This document shows positions 23,274-31,829 of a stretch of DNA of 56,237 nt, piece by piece. The translations under genes were made by a program, and so were the position numbers. The number at the start of each line of letters is the position of its first letter. Position 1 is the stretch's first letter. Under the pieces are notes generated by a model. The model was given only the letters and a program-made list of their open reading frames with translations. It had not been told where the DNA came from and ran no database searches. Origin of the DNA: Oscillospiraceae bacterium (GTDB lineage: Bacteria > Bacillota > Clostridia > Oscillospirales > Acutalibacteraceae); contig SVPF01000012.1 of the NCBI GenBank assembly GCA_015066005.1, forward strand, positions 1 through 56,237, read 5' to 3'.

Positions 23274-23582
23274 TCAAATTAAACCATATTTTTTAAGGTC
23301 AACCTTATTATTTTTAACTTCTATTCCCTCAGCTTCCAAACGGCGCCGCTGTTCACCGACACCACCAAAGACAAATGCCTCACAAAGTGACCCGTCACCG
23401 TGAACAACCTTATAGCAGGGGTATTTTTCCCCGTCGGGATTACGGTGAAGCGCATTACCGACTGCCCTTGCCCAACCTTTGTTTCCAAGTAATGCCGCCG
23501 CCTGACCATAGGTTATAACCTTGCCGTATGGAATTTTTTGAAGTAAGGCATATAATTCAAGCCTGTCAAATTTTTTATTCAT
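23274..23582 (-). CDS. MGMT/ATL-family alkyltransferase-like protein
   Basis: 102 residues, the DNA-binding half of the O6-methylguanine-DNA methyltransferase family (IPYGKVITYGQAAALLGN). The active-site region is YPCYKVVHGDG. The Cys is kept but His of the usual PCHRV is Tyr, so it lies between true MGMT and ATL proteins, where Cys is lost. It may repair or only recognise alkylated guanine. Confidence 0.85.
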   Translation of the reverse strand: MNKKFDRLELYALLQKIPYGKVITYGQAAALLGNKGWARAVGNALHRNPDGEKYPCYKVVHGDGSLCEAFVFGGVGEQRRRLEAEGIEVKNNKVDLKKYGLI

Positions 23583-23637
23583 AAAATCACCATAAAATAA
23601 TTATACCATCTAAATAACTTTTTCTCAATAACTATAT

Positions 23638-23668
23638 AAAAAACGCTTGGCAAAAAAGCCAAGCGTTT
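23638..23668 (-). terminator. Terminator of mscL
   Basis: AAACGCTTGGC and GCCAAGCGTTT form a perfect 11-bp stem with six T following on the minus strand. Confidence 0.88.
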
Positions 23669-23678
23669 AAGTTTAAAA

Positions 23679-24143
23679 TTATTCTTTATCCTTTTTAATT
23701 TCTTCAAGAATTTGCGCCAAAAGCTCCTCAGTTGTAGGACCCTTGGGTGCTTCGGGTGCGGGTTCTTCCTTAGCTTTTTTAGCTTCAGCAAGCTCTTTTG
23801 CCTTTGCCATAATTTTGATAATAAGAAAAACGATAAAAGCAATAATAAGAAAATCTATGATGGTTACAAGCAAGGTACCAATACCAATTACAACGGCGGG
23901 CTCTAAAACCTCGCCAGCTTCGTTAAGTACTTCTTCAACCAAGACAATGTTTACCTTGCTTAAATCAATATCGCCTATAAGCCAACCGATAAAGGGCATA
24001 ATTACATCGTTAACAAGGCTTGTGGTAATTTTACCGAAGGCAGTTGCAACAATAACACCGACAGCCATATCAATAACATTGCCGCGCATAATAAAATCGC
24101 GAAATTCGGCTACAAAGCCTTTACCTTTTTTCTTTAAGCTCAT
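23679..24143 (-). CDS. mscL: Large-conductance mechanosensitive channel MscL
   Basis: 154 residues: FRDFIMRGNVIDMAVGVIVA is the N-terminal helix and TM1, TM2 is about 85-112, and the charged C-terminal bundle (about 114-154) has a Pro/Glu linker. It opens on osmotic down-shock to release solutes. It lies 20 bases after nagB on the same strand. Confidence 0.95.
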   Translation of the reverse strand: MSLKKKGKGFVAEFRDFIMRGNVIDMAVGVIVATAFGKITTSLVNDVIMPFIGWLIGDIDLSKVNIVLVEEVLNEAGEVLEPAVVIGIGTLLVTIIDFLIIAFIVFLIIKIMAKAKELAEAKKAKEEPAPEAPKGPTTEELLAQILEEIKKDKE

Positions 24144-24163
24144 TTTAACTTCCCCTTTAAAAA

Positions 24164-24871
24164 TTATTTTTCACTAAAAATAACTGTTACGTCGTTATGT
24201 AACTGAAGAATTGATGCAGGAACCTTGGGAGTAATAGGACCGAAAAAGGCCTTTTCAATAATATCCTTTTTACTTTGACCGTTTGCAATAAGCAAAACCT
24301 TTTTAGCTGACATAATGCCGCCCATACCCATTGTAATTGCGGTTTTGGGAACATCGTCAATGCTTTCAAAGAAGCGTGCGTTAGCAACGATGGTGGATTC
24401 ATCAAGCACTACCTTATGAGTTTCCTTAGTAAAGAATTCGTCAGGCTCATTAAAGCCGATATGACCATCAAGACCGATACCCAAAAGCTGAATATCAATA
24501 CCATGATCAGCAATTCTTTGATCATAAGTCTTACATTCGGCATCAATATCATCAGCCTTACCGTTAGGAACAAAGGTATTTGCTTTATCAATATTGATAT
24601 GATTAAATAGGTTATCGTTCATAAAATAGCGATAGCTTTGGTCGTGCTCACCGTCAAGTCCTTCATATTCGTCAAGATTGATTGACATAACCTTAGAAAA
24701 ATCAAGCTTACCTTCCTTATTCCATTTAACAAGATTTTTATATGTACCGATCGGAGATGATCCTGTCGCAAGGCCTAAAACGCAATCAGGCTTATTTATT
24801 ACCACATCGGCAATAATTTGTGCAGCCTTTTCGCTTAACTGTTCATAGTTTTCTACCTTAATAAATTGCAT
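24164..24871 (-). CDS. nagB: Glucosamine-6-phosphate deaminase
   Basis: 235 residues, full NagB: LATGSSPIGTYKNLV (phosphate loop), SINLDEYEGL, and GIGLDGHIGFNEPDE with catalytic Asp and His. It converts glucosamine-6-phosphate to fructose-6-phosphate and ammonia. It is third in an operon with a NahK-like kinase and a nucleotidyltransferase, fitting N-acetylhexosamine use from mucin or peptidoglycan. No nagA is in the window. Confidence 0.95.
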   Translation of the reverse strand: MQFIKVENYEQLSEKAAQIIADVVINKPDCVLGLATGSSPIGTYKNLVKWNKEGKLDFSKVMSINLDEYEGLDGEHDQSYRYFMNDNLFNHINIDKANTFVPNGKADDIDAECKTYDQRIADHGIDIQLLGIGLDGHIGFNEPDEFFTKETHKVVLDESTIVANARFFESIDDVPKTAITMGMGGIMSAKKVLLIANGQSKKDIIEKAFFGPITPKVPASILQLHNDVTVIFSEK

Positions 24872-24890
24872 AAAATTACTCCTTTATTCA

Positions 24891-25766
24891 TTAGTCATAT
24901 AGACCATTATTAACCATTTCGGTAAGTGCATTTACTACATTGGGTTTATCTTCCTTGTATGTAACACCGTACCATTTATCCTCAGCCACTAAAACCTTAA
25001 CCTGTTTTTCACCACGGTCAATAAGCTGTGAAACAACGGTAGGCAAATAGTATTCTGCCTTGGGCACATTAAGCTTTTCAGCCAAAAATGCTTTGAAGCC
25101 TTCTTCAATGTAACCGAACAAATCAGGCTTAAAGCCCCAAAGGTTCATTGAAACAACCGAATCGGGCGACAGTGCCTCCCAAGTTGCGCCGTCATCCTCG
25201 GTAAACTTACAATCCATAATTTTGGTGCGTTCGGTAACCGAGGCCAAGATACCGTCCTCAATTTCACAAACGCCGCGTGAAACGTAGCCGTTTTCGGTAA
25301 GAGTATTCTCCAAACGGAAGCCAACCATTGCATAATCGTTGCCATCTTCCCTTAAAAAGTCAGCAACCTTCTTAAATGCAGTTTTACCGTAATAATCGTC
25401 GGCATTAACAACTGCAAAGGGTTCGTTTACAATGCCCTTGCAGGAAAGAATTGCCTGCGCCGTACCCCAAGGCTTTGTGCGATCAGCCGGACAAGTAAAG
25501 CCCTCGGGCAAATCGTTAACCTCTTGAAAAGCATATTCTACCTTAATTTTTTCAGCAATGTGGTCACCGACAATTGCTTTAAAATCAGCCTCAATTTCGT
25601 GCTTGATTACAAAAACAATTTTTGTGAAGCCTGCTTTAATAGCATCGTACGCAGAAAAGTCAAGTATAACCTCGCCGTTGGGACCGACGGGCTCCATTTG
25701 TTTAAGACCGCCAAAGCGACTGCCCATACCTGCAGCCATAACAACCAGGGTAATATCCTTAGCCAT
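24891..25766 (-). CDS. Sugar-1-phosphate nucleotidyltransferase
   Basis: 291 residues of the NTP_transferase family. The N-terminal loop is VMAAGMGSRFGGLKQMEPVG and NADDYYG binds metal and sugar. It transfers a nucleotide to a hexose-1-phosphate. Next to a NahK-like kinase it probably makes UDP-GlcNAc or UDP-GalNAc, as in the lacto-N-biose/galacto-N-biose pathway, but the specificity is inferred from context. It starts five bases after the kinase stop. Confidence 0.87.
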   Translation of the reverse strand: MAKDITLVVMAAGMGSRFGGLKQMEPVGPNGEVILDFSAYDAIKAGFTKIVFVIKHEIEADFKAIVGDHIAEKIKVEYAFQEVNDLPEGFTCPADRTKPWGTAQAILSCKGIVNEPFAVVNADDYYGKTAFKKVADFLREDGNDYAMVGFRLENTLTENGYVSRGVCEIEDGILASVTERTKIMDCKFTEDDGATWEALSPDSVVSMNLWGFKPDLFGYIEEGFKAFLAEKLNVPKAEYYLPTVVSQLIDRGEKQVKVLVAEDKWYGVTYKEDKPNVVNALTEMVNNGLYD

Positions 25767-25771
25767 TTCAA

Positions 25772-26875
25772 TTACTCCTTACAATATTCTTTAACTATTG
25801 ACTTCATTTTGTCCCACTTGCTTTCCATATCAGCAACCAATTTAAGCTGAGTACGACAACGGTCAAGGTTATGACCTTCGTAATGGGTTTTAAAGTATGT
25901 ATCGCCCTGCAAATAGTCAGCCAAGAAACGCATACCGCATTCAATGGTCATCATTTTAGCACCTTCAGGCAAAAGCATAATTTCGCTGTCTAAAAGCTGA
26001 CCGTTGCAGCCCTCAAGGAAGCCCTTTGCATAAGCAGCAAACATATCAATATCCATCCATACCTTTGAAAGATCCTTTTCATCCTCAGCAGCGGTAGAAG
26101 CACCAAAACGAATAGCATCGCCAAAGTCGGTTACCGAGAAGCCGGGCATAATAGTATCAAGGTCAATAACACAAAGTGCCTTATGTGTCTTAAAGTCAAG
26201 CATAACATTGTTTGACTTTGTATCGTTATGGCTTACACGAAGCGGTAAAACGCCTGCCTTGTTGCTTTCAATCAGCACAGGATAAAAATCCGCACGGGCT
26301 TTAATAAAATCAATTTCAGCCTGAACAGATGCTGCGCGACCCATTTTATCCTCTTCAACAGCCTTCAAAAAATCCTGATAGCGCTTAGGAGTGTTATGAA
26401 AATCGGGAATGGTTTCATGTAAAGTATATGCAGGGAAATCTGACAAATATCTTTGAAATTTGCCGAACGCCACAGCGCACTGATAAAAGTCGTCCAAATT
26501 TTCGGGACGGTCAAGGCAAATAGAATCCTTCACGAAGTCATACATTCGCCAGAAAAAGCCATCTCTATCCTGATAGTGAAAACCACCCGAAAACGTGCGG
26601 ATAACCTTTACAACCTCACGGGGACTTTCAACCTGACCGATAAGATAATCGCTTACCTTTACAATATTTTCCATAACCTGTGCCGGAAGCTTAAACACAT
26701 CGTTGTTAACGGCCTGTAAAATATATTCGTGCTTTGTGCCGTCATCCTCATAGCAGGTTACCAAAAAGGTGTCGTTTATATGACCGTTACCGTAAGGAGT
26801 AACACTTCTTACGGTTCCTTCAAGGTTAAAATTCATAATTGCATTAGTAATTTGTTCCAAGTTTGCTTTCCTCAT
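25772..26875 (-). CDS. N-acetylhexosamine 1-kinase-like protein
   Basis: 367 residues of the aminoglycoside phosphotransferase/NahK family. The catalytic loop RVSHNDTKSNNVMLD (near residue 213) and metal-binding CVIDLDTIMPG (near 235) match NahK. It would phosphorylate GlcNAc or GalNAc at C1 with ATP. It heads an operon with the nucleotidyltransferase and nagB, and its promoter overlaps that of a divergent AraC regulator. GGGAG is ten bases before the ATG. Confidence 0.87.
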   Translation of the reverse strand: MRKANLEQITNAIMNFNLEGTVRSVTPYGNGHINDTFLVTCYEDDGTKHEYILQAVNNDVFKLPAQVMENIVKVSDYLIGQVESPREVVKVIRTFSGGFHYQDRDGFFWRMYDFVKDSICLDRPENLDDFYQCAVAFGKFQRYLSDFPAYTLHETIPDFHNTPKRYQDFLKAVEEDKMGRAASVQAEIDFIKARADFYPVLIESNKAGVLPLRVSHNDTKSNNVMLDFKTHKALCVIDLDTIMPGFSVTDFGDAIRFGASTAAEDEKDLSKVWMDIDMFAAYAKGFLEGCNGQLLDSEIMLLPEGAKMMTIECGMRFLADYLQGDTYFKTHYEGHNLDRCRTQLKLVADMESKWDKMKSIVKEYCKE

Positions 26876-26912
26876 TTCAAGTTTTCTCCCTCTCGAAATT
26901 TAATTGCAACTA

Positions 26913-26957
26913 ATTATAACATTTCAACTTGACAGTGTCTATAAAAAATAGTACAAT
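26913..26957. promoter_or_regulatory. Overlapping divergent promoters, kinase operon and AraC gene
   Basis: Minus strand: TAGACA (26936-26941) and TATAAT (26913-26918), 17 bases. Plus strand: TTGACA (26929-26934) and TACAAT (26952-26957), 17 bases. The two -35 regions lie side by side, so one regulator could control both. Confidence 0.75.
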
Positions 26958-27009
26958 TGTTAGTATAAAACTGTAAAGTGCACGATTTTACAAATTTTGA
27001 GAGGCGCCT

Positions 27010-27849
27010 ATGAGACAGGAAATTGAAATAAATTCAATTCTTAAAAACTTTTACAAAATTTCAGGAACAAGAATTTCTATTCACGACAGTGAATTCAACG
27101 AAATATATTCTTACCCCGGTGAAGCTTCGGTATTTTGTAAAAGCCTGCAAAATAATGCCGCAATTTTAGCCGAATGCAAGCGCAACGACAGAATTGCTTT
27201 TGACGAGGTCAAAAAAACAGGTGAGGTTTATGTATATAAATGCCACTGTGGTCTTTATGAAGCGGTTGCGCCCATTTACCATTACGGCGTGCTTTCAGGA
27301 TATCTGATGATGGGGCAAATCCGTGATAACGAAGCCGGTTCACTTGGATACATCATCAAAAAATCCACCGAAATTTTAAAGGACGGCATAAAAGCACACG
27401 AGATTTCAAAAACCGTTAAGGTGATTGACCGTGACCTTATTTATTCATACATAAGCATTATGACGGTTTTAGCAGAATACATAACCGCTGAAAACAAGCT
27501 TTTTTCCTATTCAGACCAGCTTCCTCAGCTGATTATGGATTATATCCACAACAACATATCGTCAAAAATCACCTTATCTATTCTATCACAAAAGTTCGGA
27601 TGTTGCAACTCTACTTTAGCAAAATGCTTTAAAAAAGAGTATGGCATTTCAATTATGAGCTATATTTGCAAATTACGTCTTGAAAAATCCGAGCAAATGC
27701 TTCGCAAAACAAGAAAATCACTTAAAGAAATTTCCTTTGACTGCGGCTTTTACGACCAAAACTATTTTTCAAAAACCTTTGCAAAAAAGTACGGCTGTTC
27801 TCCATCGGAATACCGTTCAAAGCATTATCATTCTAATTCACAATTATAA
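27010..27849 (+). CDS. AraC-family regulator with PocR domain
   Basis: 279 residues. The N-terminal PocR-type sensory domain (about 8-155) has a Cys-rich patch (KCHCGLYEAVAPI) and the C-terminal double HTH (about 175-275) ends YDQNYFSKTFAKKYGCSPSEYR. PocR domains bind small hydrocarbons or sugar derivatives. It is divergent from the NahK-nucleotidyltransferase-nagB operon and is its likely activator. GAGAGGCG precedes the ATG. Confidence 0.9.
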   Translation: MRQEIEINSILKNFYKISGTRISIHDSEFNEIYSYPGEASVFCKSLQNNAAILAECKRNDRIAFDEVKKTGEVYVYKCHCGLYEAVAPIYHYGVLSGYLMMGQIRDNEAGSLGYIIKKSTEILKDGIKAHEISKTVKVIDRDLIYSYISIMTVLAEYITAENKLFSYSDQLPQLIMDYIHNNISSKITLSILSQKFGCCNSTLAKCFKKEYGISIMSYICKLRLEKSEQMLRKTRKSLKEISFDCGFYDQNYFSKTFAKKYGCSPSEYRSKHYHSNSQL

Positions 27850-27900
27850 TAAATTCAACCAACATTGCTTTACATTTTATTGTGAACTAAACTTAACAAA

Positions 27901-27928
27901 AACGGAGAACCCGATTGGGTTCTCCGTT
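27901..27928. terminator. Bidirectional terminator, AraC gene and spoVM
   Basis: AACGGAGAACCC and GGGTTCTCCGTT form a perfect 12-bp stem, with a T run after it on each strand. Confidence 0.88.
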
Positions 27929-28021
27929 TTATGTATCCATTGATTCCTGTTTTTTAATGCCAAAAAGCATTCGCAAAAATCCACTTAAAAATTTAGGGCT
28001 TTTAAATAATACAACCTTCAA
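27929..28021 (-). CDS. spoVM: Stage V sporulation protein M
   Basis: 30 residues, MKVVLFKSPKFLSGFLRMLF then GIKKQESMDT. This fits SpoVM, the amphipathic helix that recognises the convex forespore membrane and anchors the spore coat through SpoIVA: the basic KxPKFLxGxxR pattern and Pro9 are present. TTG start with GGAGGG six bases upstream. In Bacillus spoVM also lies after the prkC-rsgA region, which supports the call. Too short for normal gene finders. Confidence 0.88.
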   Translation of the reverse strand: MKVVLFKSPKFLSGFLRMLFGIKKQESMDT

Positions 28022-28034
28022 AAAATTCCCTCCA

Positions 28035-28184
28035 CTAGCATCTGGCTGCTGACAATCCAAGTATTATTACCCAAATTGCAAGTACCGCAATTAAAAATCT
28101 GGGGGGACAAAAACAGCTTACAAGCAGCCCCACCGCAAAGGCTATTGCGGTTAACCCTTTATTTAAGGAAAAGCCACGGCGCAT
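28035..28184 (-). CDS. 49-residue membrane protein upstream of spoVM
   Basis: ATG at 28184 with GGGGGAAT upstream opens MRRGFSLNKGLTAIAFAVGL and ends with ILGLSAARC. Two short hydrophobic stretches surround SCFCPPR. It lies between rsgA and spoVM on the same strand, 13 bases before spoVM. I do not recognise a family. Position suggests a sporulation or membrane role. Confidence 0.6.
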   Translation of the reverse strand: MRRGFSLNKGLTAIAFAVGLLVSCFCPPRFLIAVLAIWVIILGLSAARC

Positions 28185-28229
28185 TTTAATTCCCCCTTCA
28201 TTACATTATATAGGGAGAATCTGAAAATG

Positions 28230-29123
28230 TTACCTTTTTTTACGCTTTACCGTTTCCCAAGGCTTTAAATTTTTAAGTTCTTCATATAACTGCAAATATG
28301 ACCTGTGGCGTGTTTCTTCAATTTCGCCGTTTTTCACTGCATCAATGACAGCACAGCCTGACTCCTTCGTATGAGAACAACCCGTAAAACGACAATTATA
28401 AATATAATCCGAAAAATCCGTAAACAACTGGGGCAGTTGCTCCTTAAAGGCGTAATCGGTTTCATCGTATTCCAGAGAAGAAAACCCGGGTGTATCAACC
28501 ACAAAGCCGCCACTTAACAGCTTATATGCTTCGATATGGCGGGTTGTATGTCGACCGCGGCCGAGTGTTTGGCTTACCTCACCCGTTGCAATCACATTTT
28601 CGCCAAAAAGTCGGTTTAAAATGCTTGATTTACCAACACCCGAATTACCTGTAAAGGTGCTGACACAATCCTTTAGTTCAGCCCTAAGACAGTCAATTCC
28701 CTCACCCGTTTCTGCGGATACGACATAGGTCCTGAAGCCTGCATTTTTATAAATTTTAACCCAGTTTTCAAAATCACCCATATCGCATTTATTAAAAACA
28801 ATAATGGGTTCAATATTGTTATAAACCGCTATCGCAGTAATTTTATCAATAATAAATGCATTCGGCGCAGGTGTCGTAAATGATGACACAATAAAAAGCT
28901 TATCAATATTGGCAACATTGGGGCGGATAAGCATATTCTTACGGTCAAGCACGGTGTTTATCACACCGTGCTTTTCATCGTTCAATTCAAATTCCACTTT
29001 ATCGCCAACCAAGGGTGAAAAACCGCTTTTACGAAAGCTTCCCCTTGCCTTACATTCATAGGTTTTACCGTCGCTTTCAACATAATAAAAGCCTGAAAGC
29101 GCTTTAATTATTATACCTGTCAT
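28230..29123 (-). CDS. rsgA: Ribosome small subunit-dependent GTPase RsgA
   Basis: 297 residues. OB fold (about 1-65), circularly permuted GTPase with NKCD (G4), STFTGNSGVGKSSILNRL (G1) and DTPGF (G3), then a zinc-binding end (CRFTGCSHTKESGCAV). It helps 30S maturation. It starts three bases after the kinase stop, as in the usual prkC-rsgA order. Confidence 0.97.
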   Translation of the reverse strand: MTGIIIKALSGFYYVESDGKTYECKARGSFRKSGFSPLVGDKVEFELNDEKHGVINTVLDRKNMLIRPNVANIDKLFIVSSFTTPAPNAFIIDKITAIAVYNNIEPIIVFNKCDMGDFENWVKIYKNAGFRTYVVSAETGEGIDCLRAELKDCVSTFTGNSGVGKSSILNRLFGENVIATGEVSQTLGRGRHTTRHIEAYKLLSGGFVVDTPGFSSLEYDETDYAFKEQLPQLFTDFSDYIYNCRFTGCSHTKESGCAVIDAVKNGEIEETRHRSYLQLYEELKNLKPWETVKRKKR

Positions 29124-29126
29124 AGC

Positions 29127-31085
29127 TTAATTTGATAAAACCGTAACAAGCTCGCTTTCACGTGAAGCGCGGTAATTTACCCTTATGGTCATATAGTCCT
29201 TTGAGCTTGAGGTTTCACCCTTGATTTTAACTGTAAATTCGGCAATCTTACTCTTCGATGCTACATCCTCAAAGGTATAGCTTGAAACCTTGGTTAAATC
29301 AAGATTAGCGCTTGCCATAATTTCCTTGCCGTCTTGCCAGAGCGAAACAGTACAAATGCTTTCGCCGTTATGACTTTCGGGAAGGTCAATTTTAAGGTCA
29401 GCAACATATCTGCCGGTGCTTACATAAAGCGTAACGGTGCTGCCTTCAGCAATTTTAGAGCCTGTCGATTCAGGGCTTTGCCTTACCACATAGCCCTTTG
29501 GCTGATATTTTTCATTCCAAGCAATATCAACCTCTTCAACAACAACCAAAAGCTTACTATCGGTAAGCTTTTCCTTTGCCTGTTCAAGCGGTTCGCCTGT
29601 GACATTGGGAACGGCTACATACTCCGTAGGCTTACCTGTTGAAACATAAATCGTAACAGTGCTGCCTTCACTAACCTTGGCATTCTTGGCGGGTTCAGTA
29701 CGAATAACATAACCCTTTTCAACATCCTCGCTCGCCATAGGTGTAACAATGACCTTGAACTTATTTGCTTCAAGCTCATTAATTGCACGAACCTCGGTCA
29801 TTTTGTAAACATCATTTACAACGACTGTTTTCGGTCCCCTGCTTATATAAAGAGTAATATCGGTGTCAGCATTATCCTTAATCTTGGCACCCTCTTTAAT
29901 AGATTGATCAAAAACATAACCGATAGCATGCTCAGAATTATGGTCCCACTGTTCCTTAAAGTTAAAGTCGGCATCATATTCAGGGTTATTTATGATATCC
30001 TCATACTTCATTCCAACAAAATTAGGAGTTTGTACATTATTACCTGTGGCGCCGAAAAGGCCCGGAAGGAAAATTATAAGCAAAACAATAATCGCTAAAA
30101 CAAAAGCAATTGTAATACCCAACAAGATGGGTAAAATACCGCTTTTCTCCTTTTGAGTCTTCTTTTGTTGCTTAACCTCTGGCTCTGGGGTAACAACTCC
30201 GCCAACAAAACGGGTAGGAGAATCATCTACAAAATAATTATAAGAGAAGGTAAGCGAAGGATCTTTTCTGAAATTATTTAAATCGCAAAGCATTTCAGAA
30301 GCCGACTGATAACGCTTATCCTGACTTTTTTGCATTGCATGCATAGTGATTTGCTCAAGTCCCAAAGGAATTGAAGCATTAATTTCAGTCGGACGCTGAG
30401 GGTCGCGCTGCAGCTGCATAATTGCGACCGAAACAGCACTTTCTGCCTGAAATGGCAATTTACCGGTAAGCATTTCATAAAGCATTACACCGACAGAATA
30501 AATATCCGCCTTTTCATCGGTCTTTTCACCCCTTGCCTGTTCGGGTGAAATATAATGAACCGAACCAATCGCCTTATCGGTAATGGTGCGCTGATCGCTG
30601 CGTGAAAAGCGTGCAATACCGAAGTCGGTAACCTTAATTGTACCGTCGGCCAAAACCATAATGTTTTGCGGCTTAACATCACGGTGAACTATACCCTTGT
30701 CGTGTGCGTGCTGAAGACCCTTTAAAATTTGCATTGCAAAATGCACAGCATCCTTCCAACAAAGACTGCCCTGATTTTCAATATATTCCTTTAAGGTAAT
30801 GCCTTCAATATATTCCATAACGATATACTGAATAAGATCCCCGAAGGAAACATCGTAAACATTAACAATGTTAGGGTGTGAAAGCATTGCAATAGCTTTG
30901 GATTCATTTTTAAAGCGGCGTAAAAATTCGTCGTTTGACAAAAATTCTTCCTTTAAAATTTTAATTGCAACCATTCGGTTTTCCTGGTTATCAAAAGCCT
31001 TATAAACACGGGCCATACCGCCTTCGCCGACAATTTCACGAATTTCATATCTACCGTCAAGGCGCTTTCCTACATACTTATCCAT
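29127..31085 (-). CDS. prkC: Ser/Thr kinase with PASTA repeats (PrkC/Stk1)
   Basis: 652 residues. Kinase domain (about 9-270): GEGGMARVYKAFD, catalytic HRDVKPQN and DFG. One membrane helix (near 320-342), then three PASTA repeats, for example PNFVGMKYEDI and EYVAVPNVTGEPLEQA, and a beta-rich end. PASTA domains bind muropeptides, so it links wall state to growth, germination and virulence. ATG at 31085 has AAGG nine bases upstream; the ATG three codons earlier abuts that site. It is paired with prpC. Confidence 0.96.
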   Translation of the reverse strand: MDKYVGKRLDGRYEIREIVGEGGMARVYKAFDNQENRMVAIKILKEEFLSNDEFLRRFKNESKAIAMLSHPNIVNVYDVSFGDLIQYIVMEYIEGITLKEYIENQGSLCWKDAVHFAMQILKGLQHAHDKGIVHRDVKPQNIMVLADGTIKVTDFGIARFSRSDQRTITDKAIGSVHYISPEQARGEKTDEKADIYSVGVMLYEMLTGKLPFQAESAVSVAIMQLQRDPQRPTEINASIPLGLEQITMHAMQKSQDKRYQSASEMLCDLNNFRKDPSLTFSYNYFVDDSPTRFVGGVVTPEPEVKQQKKTQKEKSGILPILLGITIAFVLAIIVLLIIFLPGLFGATGNNVQTPNFVGMKYEDIINNPEYDADFNFKEQWDHNSEHAIGYVFDQSIKEGAKIKDNADTDITLYISRGPKTVVVNDVYKMTEVRAINELEANKFKVIVTPMASEDVEKGYVIRTEPAKNAKVSEGSTVTIYVSTGKPTEYVAVPNVTGEPLEQAKEKLTDSKLLVVVEEVDIAWNEKYQPKGYVVRQSPESTGSKIAEGSTVTLYVSTGRYVADLKIDLPESHNGESICTVSLWQDGKEIMASANLDLTKVSSYTFEDVASKSKIAEFTVKIKGETSSSKDYMTIRVNYRASRESELVTVLSN

Positions 31086-31103
31086 AAAATTCATCCTTTC
31101 GCA

Positions 31104-31829
31104 TTATTTAGTGAGGGTGACAGCTGTAATATTGTCACCGCCACCTCCCGCATTTGCAAGCTCAACAAGCTTTTCGGGAACAATCGCAGTATCGTTTTCT
31201 TTAAATGTTTTAAGTATATCTTCCACTGTTACAAAATTTGTTAGACCGTCAGTGCAAAGTAAAAGGGACTCATTTTCCTGCAAAATAAGCTCAGCAGTGT
31301 CAACAGCAACATCCGCTTCAACACCCAAAGCACGAGTTATAACGTTTTTTCTCGGATGCCGTGCCGCAGCTTCAGGTGAAATTTCACCCGATTCAATTAG
31401 GGTTTGAACAATTGAATGGTCGCGGGTTAATTGAGTTATTTCATCATTAACAAGATAAATTCGGCTGTCACCCACATGTGCAATAGCTACTTCGTTTTCC
31501 TTGACAACCGCAACAACCACAGTCGTACCCATACCCTTTAAGGCGTCATCCTTTGAAGCCATATCATAAAGAGTGATATTAGCGCTGATTATTGCATTTT
31601 TTAAGATTTTAACAAAATCGCGGATAGTGATTTTTCTGCGGTAGGAATTTATTATATATTCGCTTATAGTTTTAACGGCAGTCTGACTTGCAACATCACC
31701 TGCATTTGCACCGCCCATACCGTCACAAACAACAGCAAAAGCAATATCCTGCGAAATCTCACCGGCAAAAAATGCATCCTGATTAAGTGTGCGTTCTTTA
31801 CCAATGTCGATTTTACTGTAAATTCTCAC
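31104..31829 (-). CDS. prpC: PP2C-type phosphatase PrpC/Stp
   Basis: 241 residues of PP2C family: DGMGGANAGDVAS, AHVGDSRIY, TRDHSI and GGGDNITAV, with metal-binding Asp residues. It dephosphorylates PrkC and its targets. It overlaps rlmN by 17 bases and precedes prkC by 18. Confidence 0.96.
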   Translation of the reverse strand: MRIYSKIDIGKERTLNQDAFFAGEISQDIAFAVVCDGMGGANAGDVASQTAVKTISEYIINSYRRKITIRDFVKILKNAIISANITLYDMASKDDALKGMGTTVVVAVVKENEVAIAHVGDSRIYLVNDEITQLTRDHSIVQTLIESGEISPEAAARHPRKNVITRALGVEADVAVDTAELILQENESLLLCTDGLTNFVTVEDILKTFKENDTAIVPEKLVELANAGGGGDNITAVTLTK

